Assembly (NCBI RefSeq): GCF_037076565.1
Contig: NZ_AP029028.1
Location: 1,302,001-1,366,000, forward strand
DNA: 64,000 bases
Origin: Herbaspirillum sp. DW155
Lineage (GTDB): Bacteria > Pseudomonadota > Gammaproteobacteria > Burkholderiales > Burkholderiaceae_D
Reading direction: 5' to 3'
The notes under the pieces are model-generated. The model worked only from the letters and a program-made list of their open reading frames with translations, did no database searches and was not told the origin of the DNA. Below, in pieces: positions 42,768 to 51,391 of this stretch. Position numbers and translations under genes: made by a program. Position 1 is the stretch's first letter. Every line of letters begins with the position of its first letter.

Positions 42768-44054
42768 TCATTTCTCCATCATCTTTTTCCACATGGCATA
42801 GGCTTCGCGCATGCCGGTTTCATCGGTCGAGTGCGACACCTTGTCGCCGTTGTCGTCCACCCATTCCCGGTTCAGGCCACGGTTGACCAGGATGGGCGCA
42901 TTGCGGCCGGCATAGGAGCCGGTCTGTACGCGTTCCCAGGCTTCGGCATCATCGGGGCTGCCAAAGCCGAACGGGCCCTGGAAGTGTTCGTGGATGCGCA
43001 GGCGTTCACGGTTGGCGATCTCGGGACCGCCATCCATGCCCAGCGCCACGTGCCGGATCTGGGTCTCGCCCACCGACACCGGATGCAGCACCCGGAAGAA
43101 GGACATCGACATGGCCACGTTGGGGAACAGATTCAGGTTGAAGCCGGCACCATGCAGCGAGCGCACGATGCGGCGCACCTGTTCGGGCGGCATGGTCTTG
43201 GAGAGTTCTTCGGTCACGTGAGCGAAGCGTTCCTGCAATTGCTCGCTGCCGTCGTCCACATCCAGGTCGACGTGCTCGGGCACCATGATCATGACGCTGT
43301 GGCCATTGCCCAGCGAGCGGGTGATCGACTGGTCATCGGTCATGAAGGAGAGCATCTCGGAAGTCTCTTCATCGACCGACGACAGGAAGGTCTTGTGCAC
43401 CACCGGGAAGTGATAGCCATCGGTGGTGTTCTCCAGCTGGATCTTCCAGTTGCCCTTGAAGCTGAACTTGTGCTCGCCCTGGACCTTGATGGGGAAGCCC
43501 GCACCCTGCTTCATGAAGAGGTCGATCCATTTCTTGGCATGGCCGAGGAAATCCGACAGCGGTTCGATCTCCTGATTGAAGGAGGCGAAGATCATGCCGT
43601 GGTAGCTCTCCGTGCGCAGGCTCTGCAGCGGCAGGTCGGCCTTCTCGATCACGTCTTCATAGCCTTCCGGATAGGGCAGGCCACGCAGCTTGCCATCCAG
43701 GCCGTAGGACCAGCTGTGGTAAGGGCAGGTGAAACCGGTGGCATTGCCCTTGTGTTTTTCGCAGACGGTGGCCCCGCGATGGCGGCAGCGGTTTTCCAGC
43801 ACGTTGATCTTGCCGGTCTTGTCGCGCACCACGATCACCGGCTGGCGGCCGATCTGCGCGGTCTTGAAGTCGCCCGGGTTCCTGATCTCGCTTTCATGCG
43901 CGACCCAGATCCAGGTCTTGTAAAAAATCTTGTCCATCTCGGCTTCGAAGATGGCCGGATCGGTGTAGAGCGAAGGGTCCACCACCGCATCCTGCACCAG
44001 GTCGGCATAGGAAGAATCGGTCTTGCGCGGGTGGAAGCGTAGGGGTGCGTTCAT
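42768..44054 (-). CDS. iacC: Ring-hydroxylating dioxygenase large subunit, IacC
   Basis: This 428-residue catalytic alpha subunit has the Rieske motif CRHRGATVC and CPYHSWSYG (C-x-H, C-x2-H). The mononuclear iron site lies in LENTTDGYHFPVVHKTF (Asp, His, His). GGAG precedes the ATG. In the iac pathway this dioxygenase acts late, on the way from oxidised indole-acetate to catechol. It lies between iacD and the amidase iacH on the same strand, giving transcription order iacH-iacC-iacD-iacF. Confidence 0.9.
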   Translation of the reverse strand: MNAPLRFHPRKTDSSYADLVQDAVVDPSLYTDPAIFEAEMDKIFYKTWIWVAHESEIRNPGDFKTAQIGRQPVIVVRDKTGKINVLENRCRHRGATVCEKHKGNATGFTCPYHSWSYGLDGKLRGLPYPEGYEDVIEKADLPLQSLRTESYHGMIFASFNQEIEPLSDFLGHAKKWIDLFMKQGAGFPIKVQGEHKFSFKGNWKIQLENTTDGYHFPVVHKTFLSSVDEETSEMLSFMTDDQSITRSLGNGHSVMIMVPEHVDLDVDDGSEQLQERFAHVTEELSKTMPPEQVRRIVRSLHGAGFNLNLFPNVAMSMSFFRVLHPVSVGETQIRHVALGMDGGPEIANRERLRIHEHFQGPFGFGSPDDAEAWERVQTGSYAGRNAPILVNRGLNREWVDDNGDKVSHSTDETGMREAYAMWKKMMEK

Positions 44055-44125
44055 GGCTTTCTCCAGTGGCTTGCTGTCGTTGTCAGTGTGGATCTTGGCG
44101 AGCTTGATACCGTATTCGTGCGTGC

Positions 44126-45289
44126 TCAGACATGTCTGAGCGCCTGTTCCAGATGCAGGCCCAACGCGCAGATGCGCTCATCCTCGCCCTTGCGCCCGAC
44201 CAGTTGCAGAGCGGCCTTGAGCGGACGGCCGGCCATAGTCACCGGAATGCTCAGGGCCGGATGGCCGGACAGGTTGAAGGGCCGTACCAGCGAGGAGAGC
44301 ATCAGCACCGATGCACCCTGGCTGATGGCCTCCAGCGTCGGCGGCAGTGCCGGCAGGGTGGGCAGCAGCAGGGCGTCGGCCTCGGCGAGTGCGGCATCGA
44401 CTTCGGCGCTGAAGGCCACACGCACAGCCTCGGCATGGGCCACGGCTTCATCGGTGGTGGTGGCTGCGGCCGAGAGACGCTTCTCGATATCCGCGCCCAG
44501 TTTGCCCAGGCCCAGCAGATGACCGAAGGCATCATGCGTCTCGCGGTTGATGAGGGTCATGCCGGCTTCGAAGGCGGCGTGCATGTGGTGCGGGGTCCAG
44601 GCATGGCCTTGCCAGCCGCTGACGGCGAAGGCGGCGGCGACTGCCCCGGCGATCTCGGGATCGGCCTGCACCGTCACCAGTTTCACGCGCGCCTGTGCTA
44701 CCGCTGTGGTAGCACAGGCGCGGTCGAAACCGGGCGCGATGCTGGTCATGGCGCTGATGATGAGATCCATGCTGCGCGCAAACGGGCCCACGCAATCCAG
44801 ACTGCTCACTGCGGGATAGGCCCCGGCGCGGCTGACGCGGCCATAGGTCGGCTTGAATCCGATCACGCCGCAACAGGCAGCGGGCAGGCGGATCGAGCCA
44901 CCGGTATCGCTGCCGATGGACATGTCCACCAGTGCGGCACCCACGGCCGAGGCCGATCCGCTGGAAGAGCCGCCGGTCATGCGCGTCGGGTCTTGCGGAT
45001 TGACGGCGGTGCCGTTCCAGTCATTGATGCCGGTCATGCCATAGGCCAGTTCGTGCATGTTGGCGCGGGCAGTGATTTGCCAGCCGTCGTCTATGAGCCT
45101 TCGCACCACATCGGCATGGGCGCTGGCCGGTGCGGCATCGGCCAGCGCGGCACTGCCGCCACAGGTGGGCTGGCCGGCGATGTCGATGCAATCCTTGATG
45201 GCCACCGTCGGGCCGCTGCCACCGAGATGAAAACGCGAGAGCAGGGCGTTGCCCGTGCCTGGTACGGTCCGTGCGTTCGCGGTATTCAT
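44126..45289 (-). CDS. iacH: Amidase-signature hydrolase of the auxin cluster
   Basis: The 387-residue amidase-signature enzyme has the Ser-cisSer-Lys triad: VAIKDCIDIAG (Lys), MTGGSSSGSASAVGA (cis-Ser) and SDTGGSIRLPAACCG (nucleophile Ser). It is shorter than many AS enzymes but complete. IacH homologues accompany all described iac clusters; their exact step is unclear. The ATG at 45289 overlaps the stop of a 40-codon upstream frame. It is the promoter-proximal gene of iacH-C-D-F and diverges from the LysR gene at 45619. Confidence 0.85.
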   Translation of the reverse strand: MNTANARTVPGTGNALLSRFHLGGSGPTVAIKDCIDIAGQPTCGGSAALADAAPASAHADVVRRLIDDGWQITARANMHELAYGMTGINDWNGTAVNPQDPTRMTGGSSSGSASAVGAALVDMSIGSDTGGSIRLPAACCGVIGFKPTYGRVSRAGAYPAVSSLDCVGPFARSMDLIISAMTSIAPGFDRACATTAVAQARVKLVTVQADPEIAGAVAAAFAVSGWQGHAWTPHHMHAAFEAGMTLINRETHDAFGHLLGLGKLGADIEKRLSAAATTTDEAVAHAEAVRVAFSAEVDAALAEADALLLPTLPALPPTLEAISQGASVLMLSSLVRPFNLSGHPALSIPVTMAGRPLKAALQLVGRKGEDERICALGLHLEQALRHV

Positions 45290-45408
45290 CCTGCGGCTCC
45301 CAGGCAGGCCAGGCGCGCCTGTTGTTCCAGCGCGCTGCGGGCGGCCTGGCCGTTGCGCTTGCGGGCAGCCGCCGGCAAGACATGCGAAGAAGCTGGCTGA
45401 GGGTTCAT
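45286..45408 (-). CDS. Possible 40-codon leader ORF overlapping the iacH start
   Basis: An ATG frame encodes 40 residues (begins MNPQPASSHVLPAAARKRNG) and ends with a TGA that overlaps the iacH ATG by ATGA. The overlap suggests translational coupling. The sequence is not recognised and has no strong ribosome site, so it may be a leader frame or chance. Confidence 0.25.
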   Translation of the reverse strand: MNPQPASSHVLPAAARKRNGQAARSALEQQARLACLGAAG

Positions 45409-45618
45409 GGTGCATCCGTTCAAATGGTGCCGTGCAGGCTGACGATCCAGGTCGGGCGCGGGATGCAGGCGGTTTCCTTGGCTGATGTGAAGCATTCTAA
45501 AAGTCGCCTTTAAATAGATCAAATTGATGTAAAATATTTTTCACATAAGCGGCATGGATAGTACCTGCCGCTTCTTCTTATTGGGCCTGGCCCAGCGCGA
45601 CCCCATCCGGAGACTGCT
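45409..45618. promoter_or_regulatory. Divergent iacH / lysR promoter region with ATCAAATTGAT box
   Basis: This is the most AT-rich stretch of the iac region. It contains AGATCAAATTGATG at 45516-45529, whose core ATCAAATTGAT is nearly palindromic. It is followed by AAAATATTTTTCACAT, and TTTAAATAG lies just upstream. The same 14-base word recurs upstream of the porin gene at 47882-47895. LysR regulators usually bind such a site in the gap to a divergent target, so this is the probable operator of the neighbouring LysR protein. Confidence 0.55.
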
Positions 45619-46548
45619 ATGGCGACCTTCAACAACATGGACCTGAACCTGCTGCGGGTCTTTCAGGCCATCGCCGACGAGCGCAGCCTGACCCTGGCCG
45701 GCAACCGCCTGCACCTGTCGCAACCGGCCGTGAGCTATGCCCTGGGACGGCTGCGGCAGATCTTCGATGACCCGCTCTTCATCCGCACCAAGGAGGGCAT
45801 GCAGCCCACCCCGGCCGCACTGGAACTGGCCAAGCCCATCAACCGTGCATTGCAGGCCGTGCAGGATGCGCTGCGCTATACCGAGCGCTTCGACCCGGCC
45901 GCCAGCACGCGGGTGTTCCGCGCCTCGATGACGGATGTGGCCGAGATGATGTTCCTGCCGCAGCTGTGCGAACTGCTGACCGGGCAGGCACCGCATACGC
46001 GCCTGCAGGTGGAGCAGGTGCCGCCGGCCCATCTGGAAGAAGCCCTGCGCACCGGTCAGCTCGACTTTGCCTTCGGCAACCTGCCGGCCTTGAAACCGGT
46101 GACCTGCCACGAACTGCTGTTCCGCGAAAGCTATGTCTGCATGATGCGCAAGCGTCCCGCACTGCCGGCCCGCCCGCATCTGGAGCTTGATGAATTCCTG
46201 GCGCTGTCGCACGTACTGGTGGAGTCGGCCGAGAGCAGCCATCATCAGGTCGAGAACGCCTTCCGCAACCTGGGCGTGCAGCGCAAGATCAGCCTGTCGA
46301 TCCCGCACTTCACGGTGCTGCCGCGCATCCTCGGCAAGTCCGACCTGGTGGCCACGGTGCCGGCGCGCATCGCCAAGCTCTTCCACAGCGAACATCCGGA
46401 CGTCTTCCTCTCGTATGAACTGCCGGTCAAGTTGCCGGTGGTGGACATCACCCTGCACTGGCATCAGGCCTTCGATGCTGACCCCGGCAACAGCTGGCTG
46501 CGCCAGATCGTCATCGACCTGTTGCAGAGTTACGGCCGCAGCAGCTGA
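45619..46548 (+). CDS. LysR-type regulator, probable iac regulator
   Basis: This 309-residue LysR protein of the NodD/PnbR-like branch has an N-terminal HTH reading MDLNLLRVFQAIADERSLTL then AGNRLHLSQPAVSYALGRLR. DDPLFIRTKEGMQPTPAA follows, then an effector domain with FRASMTDVAEMMFLPQL. It diverges from the iacH-C-D-F genes. A LysR regulator responding to a pathway intermediate is reported for iac genes of Paraburkholderia phytofirmans. The ATG at 45619 has GGAGA seven to eleven bases upstream. Confidence 0.88.
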   Translation: MATFNNMDLNLLRVFQAIADERSLTLAGNRLHLSQPAVSYALGRLRQIFDDPLFIRTKEGMQPTPAALELAKPINRALQAVQDALRYTERFDPAASTRVFRASMTDVAEMMFLPQLCELLTGQAPHTRLQVEQVPPAHLEEALRTGQLDFAFGNLPALKPVTCHELLFRESYVCMMRKRPALPARPHLELDEFLALSHVLVESAESSHHQVENAFRNLGVQRKISLSIPHFTVLPRILGKSDLVATVPARIAKLFHSEHPDVFLSYELPVKLPVVDITLHWHQAFDADPGNSWLRQIVIDLLQSYGRSS

Positions 46549-46572
46549 TGCATTGATGGCTTCAACGCAGAA

Positions 46573-46593
46573 GGCCCGCCAGCGCGGCGGGCC
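46573..46593. terminator. GC-rich hairpin between the convergent LysR and porin genes
   Basis: GGCCCGCC (46573-46580) pairs with GGCGGGCC (46586-46593) over a five-base loop, 24 bases after the LysR stop and 73 bases from the porin stop. It is followed by GTTCTCCC, so only a weak T-rich tail is present on the plus strand. Probable terminator. Confidence 0.55.
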
Positions 46594-46666
46594 GTTCTCC
46601 CCTGCCTGCGGGAAGGCCACCGGATGTCGGCAGTAGCCTTCCCTCCTCAAGACAAGAAGCCCGTCC

Positions 46667-47725
46667 TCAGAAGCGATGACGGATGCCAAAGCGCAAGGCG
46701 CTCTGGTTGCCCGTCGACGACTGGATACCGCCACCGAAGACCGGATAGGCGTTGTAGCCATTGTCGCGGTCATACACCGCATCCACGTACAGGTCGGTGC
46801 GCTTGGAAATCTTGTAGTCCACCGTCGCTACCAGCGCCTGGGCATTGCCCACACCCTGGTTGCGCTTCTGGAACTGGTAGGCTGCGGCCAGATCCCACAG
46901 CGGCGTCAACGCATAGACGGTGCCCAGTTCATAGGTGGTGGCCTTGGCATTGGTGTTGGTGTTCTTGACCTGGGTGAGTACGCCGAAGGGGGTGAAGGCG
47001 CCGATCTGGTAGCGCGCGCCGCCACCGTAGATGCGGGTCGAGTAGCTGCCGGTGCTGTCCTTGATGTCGGTGTAGGCCAGCGCACCACTGAAGGCGCCGG
47101 CGTCGTACTGGCCGAGGGCGCTGAGGGTGCGACCGGCATTGTTGTTGCCCGCCACTTCGCCCAGACCGTACATCGCTCCGAAGCTGAAACCGCCGAACTT
47201 GGCACTGTTGTATTTCACCGAGTTGTTGGTGCGGTCGCCGCCATAGATGTGATCGTTGAGCGCCGTGCTGTGCGCCGCATCGGCATGGAGGCCCCAGGCG
47301 AAGGAGCCGGCCGGCGACAGTGCGCCCATGGCGTACTGGGCACCGATGTTGGACATGAAGTCATACTGGCGACCTGCGCTGATCGATCCCCAGTCCTTGC
47401 TGCCCAGGCCGACGAAGGACTGGCGGCCGAACAGCAGGCCACCCTGGCCGAGGCTGCCATCATCCGCACCGAAGCCGGTCTCCAGCGTGAAGAAGGCGTT
47501 CAGGCCACCCCCCAGGTCTTCGGTCCCCTTGAAGCCGATGCGGCTGCCCTGGGCAATGCCGCTGTCCATGCGCAGCAAGGAGGCACCGCCGCCGCCGGTC
47601 TTGGCGGCATTGGAGTAATAAGTGAGGCCCAGGTCGATCAGGCCATAGATGGAAACGCTGCTCTGTGCATGTGCCATCCCCGTGCCGGCCGCGAGCATGG
47701 CGGCGACCAGTAATTTCTTCTTCAT
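46667..47725 (-). CDS. Outer-membrane general porin (Burkholderia-type, OmpC/Omp32 family)
   Basis: This 352-residue trimeric-porin family protein has a signal peptide (MKKKLLVAAMLAAGTGMAHA) and a mature start QSSVSIYGLIDLGLTYYS. GSRIGFKGTEDLGGGLNAFF and a C-terminal strand ending SALRFGIRHRF (terminal Phe for barrel assembly) are typical of betaproteobacterial porins. The ATG at 47725 is chosen to place the signal peptide at the N-terminus. Its position inside the iac region, and a shared candidate operator with iacH, suggest a role in entry of auxin or related acids. Confidence 0.93.
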   Translation of the reverse strand: MKKKLLVAAMLAAGTGMAHAQSSVSIYGLIDLGLTYYSNAAKTGGGGASLLRMDSGIAQGSRIGFKGTEDLGGGLNAFFTLETGFGADDGSLGQGGLLFGRQSFVGLGSKDWGSISAGRQYDFMSNIGAQYAMGALSPAGSFAWGLHADAAHSTALNDHIYGGDRTNNSVKYNSAKFGGFSFGAMYGLGEVAGNNNAGRTLSALGQYDAGAFSGALAYTDIKDSTGSYSTRIYGGGARYQIGAFTPFGVLTQVKNTNTNAKATTYELGTVYALTPLWDLAAAYQFQKRNQGVGNAQALVATVDYKISKRTDLYVDAVYDRDNGYNAYPVFGGGIQSSTGNQSALRFGIRHRF

Positions 47726-48063
47726 GTGACAAGGCTCCCTGTGGTGTTGCGATGTGATGGGCGCGGCCCGCATCGGCCCAGGCCAATGGCGAACCGGCTG
47801 ACGCAGCCGTCAATGCAGTGGTCTGCGTGGCGTGCATGACGAGTCGTCATGTGTGCCCATCATAGGAAGCGCATTTGCGCCAGATCAAATTGATGCAGCG
47901 GATGAATGGAATAAGCCTGATTCATGCGCGCATCAGATCGGGTATGGTCTCTCGGATCCGGTGCATGAATCGACGGCTTGGCAGAAGAAAGATGCAGAAC
48001 CTCACCACGCGGGTGCGCGCCATCACCAAGGCGGCGCGTTGCGCGGCGGTGGTAAAGGAATCT
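47726..48063 (-). promoter_or_regulatory. Porin upstream region with a second ATCAAATTGAT box
   Basis: The 338-base gap between the porin start and the histidine kinase stop holds no supported gene. AGATCAAATTGATG at 47882-47895 is identical over 14 bases to the box in the iacH/LysR gap, and lies about 157 bases before the porin start codon. A run with lower GC surrounds it (47880-47960). This is the likely control region of the porin gene. Confidence 0.5.
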
Positions 48064-49641
48064 TTAGTTGTGGTGTTCGACCAACGGCAGCGTGAAGCAG
48101 AAGCGGGTGCCGCGCTGTTCTTTCTGGCCCTCGCGCTCGTGCCTGCCCTCGGCTTCGCCGGGCTGGGCCCAGATATCGCCGCGATGGCGCGCAATGATGT
48201 TCTTGCACAGCGCCAGTCCGATGCCATTGCCGCTGACCTTGGAGGAAAAGAATCCATCGAAGAGCCGTTCGCGGTGACCGGCATCGATGCCACGTCCTTC
48301 GTCAGCCACCGTCAGCAGTGCATGGCTGCCGCTCCTTGCGGTGCTGATGCGCACGTGCCGGGCGCCTTCGGGAAACTCCATCATCTCCTCGATGGCATTG
48401 AAGGCGAGGTTTAGGATCACCTGACCGATCAGCACCTTCTCGCAGCTCACCACCAGCGGCTGCGCACCGGCCTCGATATGCAGATGTACCTTGCCCTCGG
48501 CGGCCTTCATCTCGACGAACCAGCGCACCTCTTCCAGCACCGCGTTGAGGTCGATGAGGGCTTCGCTCTGCTCCAGCCGCACGACATATTCGCGCACGCT
48601 CTTGATGATGCTGGCAGCATGATCGACCTGGCGCCCGGCGCTTTCCAGTCCCCATACGATCTGCCCGGCCTGCTCGCGCAGGGCCTCGCTGTGGCGGATG
48701 CGCAGGATCGAGCCTTCGAGGAAATTGCGGATCGCCGCCAGCGGTTGCGACAGTTCATGCGCAATGGCGGTGGCCATCTCGCCCATGGCATTGTGGCGCG
48801 CCAGGTATTCCAGCGCGGCCTGGTCGCGGCGGCGGGCTTCTTCGGCCTCGACCTGATCGGTGATGTCGTGGAAGTGCAGCAGATGGCCCTTGAGGTCGTT
48901 CTCGATTTCGATATAGCGGCACACCCCATGGTGCCAGCGCACCACGCCATCCTTGCGCAGGATCTGGTAGCGCAGCGGGAAGCTGATCGCATCCGGCAGC
49001 GCCAGCGTGAGCAGTTCCAGCAACTCGTCGCGCGCCTCGGGCAGGCATTGCTCGACGAAATTCTTGGGCGGGTTCTGGCCCGGCCGCACACCCAGCAATT
49101 TGCGGCCGGCGTCGCTGAGGTAGTCGATGCCGCCATCGGGACGCAGTACCGCTACGCCTTCGTCGGAATCCTGCATGAATTCCTTGAGGCGGCTCTCCAG
49201 CTTCTTCATCTCGCGCCGTATCTGTTCCTCGCGGGCAATATCGCGGAACTGCACCATGATGATGTCGCGCTCGCTCAGCGGCACCAGCGTGGCAATCGCC
49301 TCCGAAAGAATTTCGTCGCCGTTCTTGGCGCGGTAGCACCACTCCACCATGTTGCTGCCGTGGAGCACGGCATCGTGCAGCCACTTGCGGCCGATCTCGC
49401 GGCGGTATTCGTGCGACTGCCGGCTCATGTCCGGGGCTTTGAGCGGCAGCAGTTCTTCCAGCGTAAAACCGAGCACCTGGCAGGCCGAAGGGTTGGCCCA
49501 GAGAATGGACTTGGTGTGGGCGTCATGCAGGATGATGCACATGGGCAGCGCATCCATCATGCGGCGGAAATCATCGAAGCCAAAGCGGATGGCGTCATCC
49601 GGCAGGGCAGGGGAAGAAGGTGCGGCAGATTGTTCTGGCAT
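48064..49641 (-). CDS. PAS-domain sensor histidine kinase, probable partner of the FixJ-type regulator
   Basis: This 525-residue kinase has no clear transmembrane helices. There are two to three PAS domains (first near residues 25-140, LPMCIILHDAHTKSILWANP; a second near 150-270, LKEFMQDSDEGVAVLRPDGG). The phospho-acceptor His lies in AIAHELSQPLAAIRNFLEGS, and the ATPase domain has LNLAFNAIEEMMEF (N box), TVADEGRGID (G1) and FFSSKVSGNGIGLALC (G2). This is the FixL/StyS style of cytosolic kinase, matching the FixJ/StyR style of the regulator at 39552-40184. It is divergent from iacA. Confidence 0.9.
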   Translation of the reverse strand: MPEQSAAPSSPALPDDAIRFGFDDFRRMMDALPMCIILHDAHTKSILWANPSACQVLGFTLEELLPLKAPDMSRQSHEYRREIGRKWLHDAVLHGSNMVEWCYRAKNGDEILSEAIATLVPLSERDIIMVQFRDIAREEQIRREMKKLESRLKEFMQDSDEGVAVLRPDGGIDYLSDAGRKLLGVRPGQNPPKNFVEQCLPEARDELLELLTLALPDAISFPLRYQILRKDGVVRWHHGVCRYIEIENDLKGHLLHFHDITDQVEAEEARRRDQAALEYLARHNAMGEMATAIAHELSQPLAAIRNFLEGSILRIRHSEALREQAGQIVWGLESAGRQVDHAASIIKSVREYVVRLEQSEALIDLNAVLEEVRWFVEMKAAEGKVHLHIEAGAQPLVVSCEKVLIGQVILNLAFNAIEEMMEFPEGARHVRISTARSGSHALLTVADEGRGIDAGHRERLFDGFFSSKVSGNGIGLALCKNIIARHRGDIWAQPGEAEGRHEREGQKEQRGTRFCFTLPLVEHHN

Positions 49642-49804
49642 CGCTGGTCTCTGTGATGGCTGGTCGCTTCAAGGCTGGCCCTAGGGGTTTTCTTTAGAAG
49701 ACTTCGCGTATTCCCCTAAAAAAGCTGCAGCGCTCCCGATTGAACCGGGAAGGGCCGCTCCCTACACTCGACTTCATTCTGATGCAAGCCACCTGGAGAA
49801 TGCA
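49642..49804 (+). promoter_or_regulatory. Divergent kinase / iacA promoter region with CCCTA half-sites
   Basis: CCCTAGGG at 49679-49686 is an 8-base palindrome, followed by TTTTCTTTAG and, about 20 bases on, TTCCCCTAAA (49711-49720). The half-site CCCTA is close to the CTAGG/CCTAG core of the dyad at 40361-40380 upstream of iacG. These are plausible sites for the same response regulator. TGGAGA before 49805 is the iacA ribosome site. Confidence 0.4.
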
Positions 49805-50965
49805 ATGTCCGTGATGGAGAACCCGGCCGCGCTGGCGGTCCGTGAAGAAGACGCCCTGGTCCCGCTGCTGGCCGAGATCCGTGCACGGCGCGAAGAATTC
49901 GCCGCGCAGCGTTTCGTGCCCAGGGATTTCATCGCGCAGTTGAAGAAGGTCGGTGTCTATCGCGCCGCCACGCCGCAGTGCTTCGGCGGCAGCGGCATGT
50001 CGCCCATGGCCTTCCTGCAGTTGATCGAAAAGATTTCCGTGGCCGATGCCTCGGTCGGCTGGGTTGCCAGTTTCGGTTCGGCCTCGGTCTATCTGGCCGC
50101 TCTGCCCAGGCAAACGCAAGCCAGGCTCTACGCCAACGGCCCCGACCTGACCTTCGCCGGTGGTCTGTTCCCGCTGCAGCCGGCGACCCAGGTCGAAGGC
50201 GGCTGGATGGTCAACGGCACCTGGAAATTCGCCAGCGGCTGCAAGGGCGCCGATGTGCTGGGCGTGGGCATCGGCGCAGCCGTGCCCGGCCAGGCCGGTT
50301 CCAAGCCGCGCACCGCCGTGTTGCCGCCGGAGCAGGTCGAGATCATCGACAACTGGGAGGTGATGGGACTGGTCGGCACCGGCAGCCATGACCTCAAGGT
50401 GAGCCAGCAATTCGTTCCGGATGAGTGGACCTTCATCCGTGGCGGCGCCTCCACCATCGATGAACCGCTGTACCGCTATCCCACCATTGCCTATGCCGCA
50501 CAGGTGCTGGCGGTGGTGAACCTGGGCGTGGGACGCGCCGCCATCGACGAGATCAACCAGATGTCCGGCGGCCGCGTGGCCATCACCGGCGCGCCCAAGC
50601 TGGCTGATCGTTCCTACGTGCGCATCGAGGTGGCCAAGGCCGAAGCGAAACTGCGCTCGGCACGCGCCTTCCTTTATGACGCGACCAGCGAAGTGTGGGA
50701 GTCCATTCTCGCTGGCAATCCTGTCACGCCCGAACAGGTCAGCCTGTTGCGCCTGACGGCAGTCGAGATCGCCAGGGTCGGCAATGAAGTCACGCAGGCC
50801 ATGTTCGGCCTGGCCGGTACCACGGCCATCTACAGCAACCATCCCTTGCAGCGTTACCTGCGGGACGCCGCCGTGGTCAAGCAGCACGCCTTCCTGGGTG
50901 AGGGCATCTACGACGGTGCCGGTGCGGTCACGCTGGGCGTGCCGCCGATGCCGGGTTTCCTGTAA
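49805..50965 (+). CDS. iacA: Acyl-CoA-dehydrogenase-fold flavin monooxygenase IacA
   Basis: The 386-residue protein has the acyl-CoA dehydrogenase fold used by group D flavin monooxygenases. Visible blocks are an N-terminal helical domain, KISVADASVGWVASFGSASV, the middle beta domain with GGWMVNGTWKFASGCKGADV, and MGLVGTGSHDLKVSQQFVP. IacA starts auxin breakdown by hydroxylating indole-3-acetate, using reduced flavin that IacG would supply. It leads the iacA-iacB-iacE unit on the plus strand, divergent from the sensor kinase. Confidence 0.88.
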   Translation: MSVMENPAALAVREEDALVPLLAEIRARREEFAAQRFVPRDFIAQLKKVGVYRAATPQCFGGSGMSPMAFLQLIEKISVADASVGWVASFGSASVYLAALPRQTQARLYANGPDLTFAGGLFPLQPATQVEGGWMVNGTWKFASGCKGADVLGVGIGAAVPGQAGSKPRTAVLPPEQVEIIDNWEVMGLVGTGSHDLKVSQQFVPDEWTFIRGGASTIDEPLYRYPTIAYAAQVLAVVNLGVGRAAIDEINQMSGGRVAITGAPKLADRSYVRIEVAKAEAKLRSARAFLYDATSEVWESILAGNPVTPEQVSLLRLTAVEIARVGNEVTQAMFGLAGTTAIYSNHPLQRYLRDAAVVKQHAFLGEGIYDGAGAVTLGVPPMPGFL

Positions 50966-51017
50966 GCCGTCGCGTTCTTTCCATTTTTGATTTCCAAGTT
51001 TTCAGTCCGGAGCCCTC

Positions 51018-51389
51018 ATGAGCCAAGTCCCAAGCAACGATAAAGAACCGCTGCGCGTCCTCTTCTGCGTCGGCGTGACGCAAAACTTCTTCGACCTGCC
51101 CGCCACCGAGACCGGCCCGGTGTGGCAGGCCTATGGTCAGATGATGACGGCGTTGGCCACCATGGACGGCATCAAGGTACTGGGCACCATGGATGATGAC
51201 CGCCTGATGGTGGGCAAGTCCGACGATGCCCCCTGGACCTTCTACATCATGGCCGATGTGGCCGACCTCGATACGGTGGTGGCGGCCTGCAACCTGTTCC
51301 GCACCACCATGGTGGGTGAACACCGCCTGTGGAAGTACGGCAAGATCGAAGCCCGTGTGGGCCGCGCCCTCATCATCCAGGGCGGCTGA
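51018..51389 (+). CDS. iacB: IacB-like small protein of the auxin cluster
   Basis: The 123-residue soluble protein begins MSQVPSNDKEPLRVLFCVGV and contains GPVWQAYGQMMTALATMDGI and DDAPWTFYIMADVADLDTVV. It has a ferredoxin-like alpha/beta rhythm and no signal peptide. By size and position between iacA and the SDR gene it matches IacB, a conserved small protein of unknown biochemical role in all described iac clusters. It is separated by 52 bases from iacA and 2 bases from iacE. The symbol is based on gene order more than on motifs. Confidence 0.72.
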   Translation: MSQVPSNDKEPLRVLFCVGVTQNFFDLPATETGPVWQAYGQMMTALATMDGIKVLGTMDDDRLMVGKSDDAPWTFYIMADVADLDTVVAACNLFRTTMVGEHRLWKYGKIEARVGRALIIQGG

Positions 51390-51391
51390 TC

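Noticed and set aside
51329..51391. Upstream extension of the iacE frame inside iacB
   Set aside because: The added residues (MEVRQDRSPCGPRPHH and on) are out-of-frame iacB sequence; the ATG at 51392 gives a normal SDR N-terminus.
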